This document shows positions 1-6,090 of a DNA stretch of 10,525 nucleotides, in pieces. Location of the stretch: NCBI GenBank assembly GCA_045598025.1, contig JAZLLH010000027.1:1-10525 (forward strand), in the 5' to 3' direction. Each line of letters starts with the position of its first letter. The stretch's first letter is position 1. A program made the position numbers and the translations under genes. This stretch comes from UBA1195 sp045598025 (GTDB lineage Bacteria > Bacteroidota > Bacteroidia > Bacteroidales > WCHB1-69). The notes below the pieces were generated by a model. That model searched no databases. It had not been told where the DNA came from and saw nothing but the letters and a program-made list of their open reading frames with translations.

Positions 1-1562
1 CCAGCATCTATGTGCACCTTGATGACCATATCGGCCATTATGTAAAAATCTTGCTGGACGAGATCTTTGGAGAAGAAAACTTCAAAAATGATATCGTGTG
101 GAGAAGTACAGCTTCTCATAACGATTCAAACAAAAGCTACAGTAGTGTTTCTGACCATATATATTTCTACTCAAAATCTGAGAATTCGACATACAATATT
201 CAGTATAAGCCTTACTCCGAGGAATATATTGATAGCGAATGGAAAGAACTCCCCTCTGGGAGATATTATAAGTCAGAAAACATGCTTGACCCCCAATTGA
301 AAATGCAGGCATATGACTTTCATGGAACAACTGCAAGATGGAGAACAACCATTGATAAATTTGAAGAATTGTGGAATGCTCCACAAACAGAAGTCCCCAA
401 TAGCCATGGAAGGATCAAATTAGGGAAAGACGGAAAACCCATTAAACGTTGTAGGATTGTATTCTTAGACGAATTGCCTGGAGTGCCAATTAGCGACAAT
501 TGGAACGACATTGCATATGTCGCAGGAAGATCTGAAGAGCGAGTCGACTATTCCACCCAAAAACCCGAGGCCCTTTTGGAGCGCATTATCAAAGCCAGCA
601 GCAATGAGGGTATGATGGTGGCCGATTTCTTTGGCGGTAGTGGCGTGACAGCGGCTGTGGCACATAAGTTAGGCCGACACTTTATCCACAACGACATCGG
701 CATCAACAGCATACAGACCACCCGCGACCGCCTGTTGGCAGCTGGAGCCAGCTTCGACATGATGGAGGTGAAGGACGGTGTATCGCTCTATCGCAACCCC
801 ATACAGACCATGGAAAAACTGAAGAGCCTGATTCTCGGACTGCGCAACGAGGACAAACTCGACAAGTTCTGGGAAGGCAGCATCCACGACAGCCGCCATG
901 GCATGATGCCTGTGTATCTGCCCAACCTGATGGACGGCACCACCCGACTGCTGGACCGTCCGCTGATGAACCGCATTCTGCACGAGGCCATGCCCGACTT
1001 GCCCACCGATGTGAAAAGAGTGGTGGTGTATTATATCGACATCACCGACAAGCAGGATATCGAGGCCTTTATCCGCGAGAACAACGATGCCTCTTTGGCC
1101 GAAGTGGAATTGCGCGACTTGAAGCAGGTGCTGGACCATGTGGTGGTGGAAGATGAGGTGGATTATACCCTTCAACAAACCACCGATGGATTGCTCCCAT
1201 GCTGGGAAGTGCGCATCGACAGCTTTCATAGCGACCGTGTGTGCCGCAAGATTGAAGAATACAACCACAAGACCAAGGCTCAGGCCCTATCCAAAGACAA
1301 GACATTCAATCCTATCTGCATTAGCGAAGAAGGATTGGAAACCATAGAATGGATCTCGGTCGATTGCACCACCGCTGACAAGACTGCCCCATGGCATAGC
1401 GATGCCGAAATCAAGATCGACCGACTGGGCTATGTGATTGAGAACGGCAAGAAAACCTCAAACTTCTGGAACGGCTGCATCCGCACCGAAGAAAAACCCC
1501 TCCGCCTCAAAATCCGCAACATCTGCGGCGATGAGACCAAGGTGGAATGCATGGATAAATAG
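1..1562 (+). CDS. mod: Type III-like adenine-specific DNA methyltransferase (Mod), C-terminal part, 5' end outside window
   Basis: The open frame enters from the left edge (first full codon at 3) and stops with TAG at 1560-1562, leaving about 519 residues. The first visible ATG, at 12, is internal and not the true start. Seen: an N-I/V-W-R block near 90-105 that fits the end of motif VIII, a variable stretch, TQKPEALLERI (555-587; motif X) and DFFGGSGVT (624-650; the SAM-binding motif I). Motif X-I lying C-terminal to a variable region is the beta-class order of Type III Mod enzymes, so the catalytic DPPY motif should lie just left of the window. The family methylates adenine N6 and carries the target-recognition domain between motifs VIII and X. 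About 300 residues follow motif I, with no domain I recognise. The specificity region is much more AT-rich than the rest. No res gene follows within the window, so an upstream partner or an orphan methyltransferase are both possible. Confidence 0.88.
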   Translation, partial: SIYVHLDDHIGHYVKILLDEIFGEENFKNDIVWRSTASHNDSNKSYSSVSDHIYFYSKSENSTYNIQYKPYSEEYIDSEWKELPSGRYYKSENMLDPQLKMQAYDFHGTTARWRTTIDKFEELWNAPQTEVPNSHGRIKLGKDGKPIKRCRIVFLDELPGVPISDNWNDIAYVAGRSEERVDYSTQKPEALLERIIKASSNEGMMVADFFGGSGVTAAVAHKLGRHFIHNDIGINSIQTTRDRLLAAGASFDMMEVKDGVSLYRNPIQTMEKLKSLILGLRNEDKLDKFWEGSIHDSRHGMMPVYLPNLMDGTTRLLDRPLMNRILHEAMPDLPTDVKRVVVYYIDITDKQDIEAFIRENNDASLAEVELRDLKQVLDHVVVEDEVDYTLQQTTDGLLPCWEVRIDSFHSDRVCRKIEEYNHKTKAQALSKDKTFNPICISEEGLETIEWISVDCTTADKTAPWHSDAEIKIDRLGYVIENGKKTSNFWNGCIRTEEKPLRLKIRNICGDETKVECMDK

Positions 1563-1583
1563 GGAATTTTTTTCCCCTTTTTT
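1562..1583 (+). terminator. Weak candidate intrinsic terminator at the end of the methyltransferase gene
   Basis: GGGAA (1562-1566) can pair with TTCCC (1572-1576) around a five-T loop, followed by a C and TTTTTT (1578-1583). The stem is only 5 bp and begins at the last base of the stop codon, so this is a weak terminator, suggested by position and the U-tract. Confidence 0.4.
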
Positions 1584-1645
1584 GTTCTGAAGGTATTGTT
1601 TTTTTGTTTAATTTTGTAAATTCAAATTCCGGAAGGGCAATCAAG

Positions 1646-1693
1646 CGGATTCTTTGTCTTTCTTGGAAACATACAAATTGAATTTCGAATCCG
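1646..1693. repeat. Inverted repeat, 7-bp arms
   Basis: CGGATTC at 1646-1652 is the exact reverse complement of GAATCCG at 1687-1693, with 34 bases between. One more G-T wobble pair (1645 with 1694) can extend it. Arms this short can arise by chance in 500 bases, so function is unproven. Confidence 0.4.
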
Positions 1694-1744
1694 TGCAATT
1701 AAATTTTCTTTATGATGAAAAAAATCTATGTTCTTTTCTTTTTG

Positions 1745-1798
1745 GCAGGTTCTAAAATTTAACTTTCCTTTGATTTTCGGACAAGACAGCGAACCTGC
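1745..1798. repeat. Inverted repeat, 8-bp arms
   Basis: GCAGGTTC at 1745-1752 is the exact reverse complement of GAACCTGC at 1791-1798, with 38 bases between. A G-T wobble (1744 with 1799) can extend it. The spacer is AT-rich and includes the palindrome TAAATTT-like tract near 1753-1761. It could be an operator, a mobile-element remnant or chance. Confidence 0.4.
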
Positions 1799-1918
1799 TT
1801 GAACCGTTTTGCCCAAAAATTGATTTTGCAAAATTACAATTTATAAGAATATCTTCGTTATAACATGCTTTTCAGAAAAAATTGAAAAATATTTTCAGCG
1901 GTGGAGGAAAGGGCACAA

Positions 1919-1952
1919 AAAAAGAGGATGTCCTAAAAGGTACTCTCTTTTT
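1919..1952. terminator. Candidate bidirectional intrinsic terminator
   Basis: AAAAAGAG (1919-1926) pairs perfectly with CTCTTTTT (1945-1952). Inside, CCT (1932-1934) pairs with AGG (1938-1940) across an AAA loop, and G1930-T1931 can pair with A1942-C1943. The right arm ends in five T on the + strand, and the left arm gives a seven-U tract when read on the - strand, so it could terminate in either direction. It lies just upstream of the mutA promoter candidate and would insulate mutA from transcription coming from the left. Confidence 0.55.
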
Positions 1953-1964
1953 CATGCCTTTTTC

Positions 1965-1996
1965 TTTCTTTTACATTGATATTTTGTTTATCTTTG
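1965..1996 (+). promoter_or_regulatory. Candidate Bacteroidota-type promoter for mutA
   Basis: TATCTTTG at 1989-1996 matches the Bacteroidota -7 consensus TAnnTTTG exactly. A TTTC at 1965-1968, one base off the -33 consensus TTTG, sits 20 bases upstream of it. Transcription would start a few bases after 1996, giving a leader of roughly 60 bases before the mutA ATG at 2063. That leader has no Shine-Dalgarno sequence and is A/T-rich before the start, which is common in this phylum. Confidence 0.55.
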
Positions 1997-2062
1997 CAAA
2001 CCGTTTTTAGCGGAAGGTTAAACAGGTAATATAATATTGTATATCAAAAGAATATATACGTT

Positions 2063-3922
2063 ATGAGCGAAAACAACGAAAAATTATTTTCGGAATTTCC
2101 GGAAATCAGCACAGAAGCATGGGAGGCCGCCATTGAAAAAGACCTCAAAGGAGCAGACTACAACAAGAAACTGGTTTGGAAAACCGATGAAAACTTTGTC
2201 GTGAAACCCTATTACAGAACGGACGATCTCCGGGATCTGGAATACCTTTCCTCTCAACCCGGACAGTTCCCTTACGTCCGCGGCAATCAGAAGGACTCCA
2301 ACGACTGGAAAATCGTGGAACACATTCCCGCCACCTGCCCCACAGAAGCCAACCGTATGGCCAAAGAGTGCACTGCCAAAGGTGCCGATGCCGTTGTTTT
2401 CACTGTAGAAAAAGTGGAGAACACTCAGGATTTGGAAAAACTCCTGAACGGGCTGGATTTGCAAAAGACCACAGTCTACTTCGACCGGGCCTGCTGTTTT
2501 GTCCGTTTCAGCGGAGTGCTGTGCGAATGGGCACAGGCACACCCTCAGGAGGCTGCACAACTGCAGGGAGCCCTGCTGTTTGACCCCATCATGAACATGT
2601 TGCAGCAAGGCCATTTTTACAAGGATAAGGAAGCTGATCTGGCCGCCACTTTCGAAGGAATGAACAGACTGATGAAAGCCGCGCCGAAATTCCGTCCGCT
2701 CTGTGTCAAGGGAAATGTGTTCGGGAACTGCGGATCCACCCTGGTTCAGGAAGTGGCCTACAGCCTCGGCATCGCCAGCGAATACATGGCCTACGCTACC
2801 GACCACGGCATGTCTGCAGACACGGCAGCAGCCCATCTGCAATTCACCTTTACCATAGGTTCCGATTACTTCATGGAAATAGCCAAACTGAGAGCTGTCC
2901 GCCTGCTGTGGGCAACCATCGCAGCCCAATACGGCCTGAACAACAGAGAAAACGGCAAAATTGAATTACTGAGCATCGCTTCCTCCTGGAACAAGACCCT
3001 GTACGATGCCCACATCAATATTTTGAGAAATACCACGGAAGGCATGTCGGCCGCCATCGGCGGAGCCAGCGCCATCGCCTTGCACCCCTTTGACGAAGCC
3101 TATAAGGTTTCGGATGAATTCTCCCGCCACATTGCCAGGAATTCTCAAATCATCATGAAGGAAGAATCCCATTTCGACAAGGTAGTTGATCCGGCAGCCG
3201 GTTCCTATTACTTGGAGAATCTGACCAATTCCATCATCGAACAGGTATGGACACTCTTCCGGGAGACGGAAAAAGCGGGCGGAATCATCGAACTGGGACT
3301 GAAAGGCGAAATCAAAACCGCCGTTGAGGCCTCCTGCCAGAAACGGAACACACAGATTGCTACCCGCAGACGTACCATTTTGGGAACCAACCAATACCCC
3401 AATCTTGGAGAAAACGTTTCCGCCAAAGTGGAATGCACAAACAATGAAAAATTTGCCGGACTCCAAGCCTACAGAGGAGCCATTCCGTTTGAAGAATTGC
3501 GGCTGCAGACCGAAAAATGGGCCCAGATTCACGGCGGGAAACCCAAAGTATTTCTTTTCAAAATCGGCAACCTTGCCATGCGTCAGGCCCGCGCGGGTTT
3601 TGTCACCAACTTTTTCGGCTGTGCCGGATATGAAATTGTGGAAACAGCCGGTTATGCCACCCCTGCCGATGGAATGAAAGATGCCCTGGCATCGGGAGCA
3701 GCCATTGTTGCTGTATGCAGTTCTGACGAAGAATATCCGGTGTATGCTCCGGAAATCATCGCAAGTGTCAAACAGCAGCAGCCGGAAACCATCTGCATCA
3801 TTGCCGGTAATCCGACGGAAAGCATAGACGCTCTCAAAGCTGCCGGTGCGGAGGATTTCATTCACGTGCGCACCAACATTCTGGAAAGCCTTACAGCTTA
3901 TAACCAACGCATCTTAAAATAA
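2063..3922 (+). CDS. mutA: Methylmalonyl-CoA mutase small (beta) subunit MutA
   Basis: The 619-residue protein has the N-terminal signature of MutA (FPEISTEAWEAAIEKDLKG, then KPYYRTDDL near residue 50) and the length typical of the small subunit; the large subunit is about 710 residues. In the family, MutA-MutB heterodimers interconvert succinyl-CoA and methylmalonyl-CoA on the route to propionate in the cytoplasm. MutB binds adenosylcobalamin and carries the activity. Consistent with this, the C-terminal domain (about 493-619) keeps the B12-fold layout, but where MutB has the DxHxxG ligand motif it reads KIGNLAMRQARAG, with no histidine, and the later SxL and GG motifs are degraded. The ATG at 2063 is the first in frame after the promoter candidate and gives the conserved N terminus. 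mutB, which normally follows directly, is absent; a hairpin and an rnfB-like gene follow instead. Confidence 0.95.
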   Translation: MSENNEKLFSEFPEISTEAWEAAIEKDLKGADYNKKLVWKTDENFVVKPYYRTDDLRDLEYLSSQPGQFPYVRGNQKDSNDWKIVEHIPATCPTEANRMAKECTAKGADAVVFTVEKVENTQDLEKLLNGLDLQKTTVYFDRACCFVRFSGVLCEWAQAHPQEAAQLQGALLFDPIMNMLQQGHFYKDKEADLAATFEGMNRLMKAAPKFRPLCVKGNVFGNCGSTLVQEVAYSLGIASEYMAYATDHGMSADTAAAHLQFTFTIGSDYFMEIAKLRAVRLLWATIAAQYGLNNRENGKIELLSIASSWNKTLYDAHINILRNTTEGMSAAIGGASAIALHPFDEAYKVSDEFSRHIARNSQIIMKEESHFDKVVDPAAGSYYLENLTNSIIEQVWTLFRETEKAGGIIELGLKGEIKTAVEASCQKRNTQIATRRRTILGTNQYPNLGENVSAKVECTNNEKFAGLQAYRGAIPFEELRLQTEKWAQIHGGKPKVFLFKIGNLAMRQARAGFVTNFFGCAGYEIVETAGYATPADGMKDALASGAAIVAVCSSDEEYPVYAPEIIASVKQQQPETICIIAGNPTESIDALKAAGAEDFIHVRTNILESLTAYNQRILK

Positions 3923-3929
3923 TTTCAAC

Positions 3930-3956
3930 GGGAGGGGGATACCCGAATCCCCTCCC
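3930..3956 (+). other. Strong GC-rich stem-loop between mutA and rnfB
   Basis: GGGA (3930-3933), a bulged G (3934), then GGGGAT (3935-3940) pairs with ATCCCC-TCCC (3947-3956), giving ten base pairs around the six-base loop ACCCGA. It starts 8 bases after the mutA stop. The following sequence (CTTCAAATT) has no U-run, so it is not a classic intrinsic terminator. An RNA-stability or processing element that sets the mutA to rnfB ratio is a reasonable guess. Confidence 0.6.
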
Positions 3957-3974
3957 CTTCAAATTGCAAACTCC

Positions 3975-4769
3975 ATGCTACACGCCATTTTCATCCTCGG
4001 AGTCATCGGCATTGCAGCCGCTGTTGTCTTATACTTTGTATCTCAAAAGTTCAAAGTGGAAGAAAATCCCAAGATAGAAGAAATTGCGGAAGTTCTACCG
4101 GGAGCCAATTGCGGCGGATGCGGATATGCCGGCTGTCACGCTTTGGCCGAGGCCATCGTCAAAGACGGGACAACCAATGGGAAAAATTGCACCGATAAGG
4201 CAGCTTATGCCAAAGCAGCTGCCATTATGGGTGAAACCGCGAGTGAAACCGCGCCCCAAAAAGCCGTACTGCGTTGCAACGGAGGTTGCCAAAACGCCCC
4301 GGCCAAATATCATTACGATTCAGCCCAAACCTGTGCATACGCCCAGATGCTGGTGGCCGGCGAAAGCGGATGCGCTTTCGGTTGCTTCGGTTTTGGAGAT
4401 TGTGCACGGGCCTGCGGTTTCGGAGGCATCCGCATCAATCCGGAAACCGGACTTCCCACCTTTGACCGGCAATTGTGCGTAGCCTGCGGTTCCTGTGCCA
4501 AGGCATGTCCGAGACAGCTCATTGAAATCCGTACCCTTGTCAACAACGGCATCGTATGGGTAGCCTGTAAGAACCAGGACAAGGGCGGAGAGGCAAAAAA
4601 GAACTGCTCTTCTGCCTGCATCGGATGCAAAAAGTGTGAAAAAAACTGCCCGAACGCTGCCATTACCGTAGAAAACAATCTGGCACACATTGATGATGAA
4701 AAGTGCAGCGGTTGTGGAATCTGTCTGGAAGGATGTCCCACAGGCGCCATACATAAAGCCATGTTCTAA
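3975..4769 (+). CDS. rnfB: RnfB-like Fe-S cluster electron-transfer protein
   Basis: The 264-residue protein begins with one hydrophobic membrane segment (about residues 3-22). An RnfB-type 4Fe-4S motif follows, with Cys46, Cys49, Cys54 and Cys72. Next comes a Cys-rich middle section (about 99-150) and three ferredoxin-like sites: CVACGSCAKACP, then CIGCKKCEKNCP, and near the C terminus CSGCGICLEGCP. This order is that of RnfB, which in the Rnf complex passes electrons between ferredoxin and NAD at the cytoplasmic membrane, coupled to Na+ or H+ transport. RnfB normally sits in an rnfBCDGEA operon, but no other rnf gene is present here. Its stop codon is immediately followed by the ATG of the pepP-like gene (TAAATG), so translation is probably coupled. 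It starts 52 bases after mutA without a Shine-Dalgarno sequence. It may supply the cell's Rnf complex from a detached locus or be a stand-alone paralog. Confidence 0.85.
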   Translation: MLHAIFILGVIGIAAAVVLYFVSQKFKVEENPKIEEIAEVLPGANCGGCGYAGCHALAEAIVKDGTTNGKNCTDKAAYAKAAAIMGETASETAPQKAVLRCNGGCQNAPAKYHYDSAQTCAYAQMLVAGESGCAFGCFGFGDCARACGFGGIRINPETGLPTFDRQLCVACGSCAKACPRQLIEIRTLVNNGIVWVACKNQDKGGEAKKNCSSACIGCKKCEKNCPNAAITVENNLAHIDDEKCSGCGICLEGCPTGAIHKAMF

Positions 4770-6065
4770 ATGAAATACAAAGAATTCAACTCTTCTTTTT
4801 TCGTTCAAAACCGTCGGAAACTGACGGCCCTGCTGCCGTCCCGTTCTGTCGCCATCATAGTATCCAACGATGAAATGCCGGATTCCGGAGATGAGGTATT
4901 CCCTTTTCACCAGAACCCGGATTTTTTCTATATGTGTGGTATTGATCAGGAGAAAAGCATATTGCTACTTTGTCCCGATCATCCCAATCCCGACTGTCGG
5001 GAAATCCTGTTTCTTTTGCAGACCAACCCTACCATTGAAGTGTGGAACGGTTATAAATACACTCAGGAACACGCCCGCCGTGTTTCAGGCATACAGAATA
5101 TCCGTTGGCTGGAAGAATTCGATACGACCTTGAAGGAAGTAATGTTTTCATCGGACACGGTATATCTGGACATGGAGGAAGAAATCCGTTTCAGCACCGA
5201 GGTCGAAAAACAAAGCCTGCGTTTCTGCCGTCAGATGCAGCAGCAATTTCCTCTGCATGCTTACCGCCGGCTCGCTCCCCTCGTACACGACATGCGAATT
5301 CGCAAGGAACAGACAGAAATCGACTACATAGAAAAAGCCGCAGATATTGCCGGGCATGCCTTCGAACGCATGGCCAAGGCCTTGCATCCGGGCGTCATGG
5401 AATACGAAATAGAAGCCGAAATGACCTGCGAATTTCTCAGACGGGGTGCTTCCGGCCACGCTTTCTCCCCCATTGTCGCAGCCGGGAAGGATAGTTGCGT
5501 ACTGCATTACATTAAAAATGATAAAGAGTGTAAGGACGGGGATCTGCTGCTGTTGGACTTCGGCTGCCGTTACGGAAATTATAACAGTGACATCAGCCGC
5601 ACCCTGCCGGTCAACGGACATTTTTCGCCCCGGCAACGTCAGGTCTACGAAGCCTGTCACCGCATCTACACCGAAACGAAAAAACTGTATGTGCCGGGCA
5701 TGACCATCAACAAACTGAACCGAAAGGTATGGGAAATGATGGAAAAAGAACTGATGGCACTCGGACTCTTCACTCCCGAAGACGTTGCCGCCAACGGAGG
5801 AGATTCCCTGCCGCTCATCCGTCGGTATTACATGCACAACATCGGCCATTTCCTCGGATTGGATACCCATGATGTAGGGAACCGGGACGTTGTGTTTGAA
5901 ACAGGTATGGTTGTCACCTGTGAACCGGGTATTTATATTGCAGACGAAGGCATAGGGGTCCGTATAGAGACCGATATGCTGGTAGCCGATACCCCTGTTG
6001 ATTTAGGTACATCCATTCCTTCGGAGGCCGATGCCGTAGAACAAATCATGCAAGAAAAAAAGTAA
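4770..6065 (+). CDS. pepP: Xaa-Pro aminopeptidase (M24B family)
   Basis: The 431-residue protein has an N-terminal creatinase/aminopeptidase-P-like domain (about 1-175) and a C-terminal pita-bread metallopeptidase domain (about 180-420). All five expected metal ligands are visible: Asp263 (LLLLDFG), Asp274 (NSDISRT), His360 (MHNIGHFLG), Glu385 (TCEPGIYI) and Glu400 (VRIETD). The supporting histidines His246 (VLHYIKN) and His367 (DTHDVG) are present too. The family releases the N-terminal residue from peptides with proline in second position, using a dinuclear Mn-type centre. No signal peptide is seen, so it is cytoplasmic. The start at 4770 directly abuts the rnfB stop and gives the usual FxxRR-like N terminus. 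Only 25 bases separate it from the downstream secreted peptidase gene, which suggests one transcript. Function at family level is secure; the symbol is by homology of motifs only. Confidence 0.93.
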   Translation: MKYKEFNSSFFVQNRRKLTALLPSRSVAIIVSNDEMPDSGDEVFPFHQNPDFFYMCGIDQEKSILLLCPDHPNPDCREILFLLQTNPTIEVWNGYKYTQEHARRVSGIQNIRWLEEFDTTLKEVMFSSDTVYLDMEEEIRFSTEVEKQSLRFCRQMQQQFPLHAYRRLAPLVHDMRIRKEQTEIDYIEKAADIAGHAFERMAKALHPGVMEYEIEAEMTCEFLRRGASGHAFSPIVAAGKDSCVLHYIKNDKECKDGDLLLLDFGCRYGNYNSDISRTLPVNGHFSPRQRQVYEACHRIYTETKKLYVPGMTINKLNRKVWEMMEKELMALGLFTPEDVAANGGDSLPLIRRYYMHNIGHFLGLDTHDVGNRDVVFETGMVVTCEPGIYIADEGIGVRIETDMLVADTPVDLGTSIPSEADAVEQIMQEKK

Positions 6066-6090
6066 TACAACCAATACCCATTCTCTATCC

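Larger units (their letters stand above)
1563..2062. other. AT-rich intergenic region, about 500 bases, no gene recognised
   Basis: This stretch separates the methyltransferase from mutA. It is rich in A and T runs. The longest open frame in it (minus strand, 1622-1831) encodes a low-complexity, basic and aromatic-rich peptide that I do not recognise and do not call. It contains two perfect short inverted repeats: CGGATTC/GAATCCG (1646-1652 and 1687-1693) and GCAGGTTC/GAACCTGC (1745-1752 and 1791-1798). It also holds an A/T-armed hairpin near 1919-1952 and a mutA promoter candidate near 1965-1996. A second TAnnTTTG match, TAATTTTG at 1609-1616, has a poorly spaced upstream TTTG (1581-1584) and no gene to drive. 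Confidence 0.7.

Noticed and set aside
669..1268. 199-codon open frame on the minus strand within the methyltransferase gene
   Set aside because: It lies wholly inside a gene with clear motifs on the other strand. Its His/Val-rich translation is the mirror of that gene's codon use, and it has no start signal or family resemblance.
1622..1831. 69-codon minus-strand open frame in the intergenic region
   Set aside because: Low-complexity composition, no ribosome site or promoter found, and it runs across both inverted repeats. No support for a protein.
2084..3907. Two long minus-strand open frames (281 and 313 codons) opposite mutA
   Set aside because: They are antisense shadows of a well-supported gene, with Phe/Gly/His-rich compositions unlike any protein I know.
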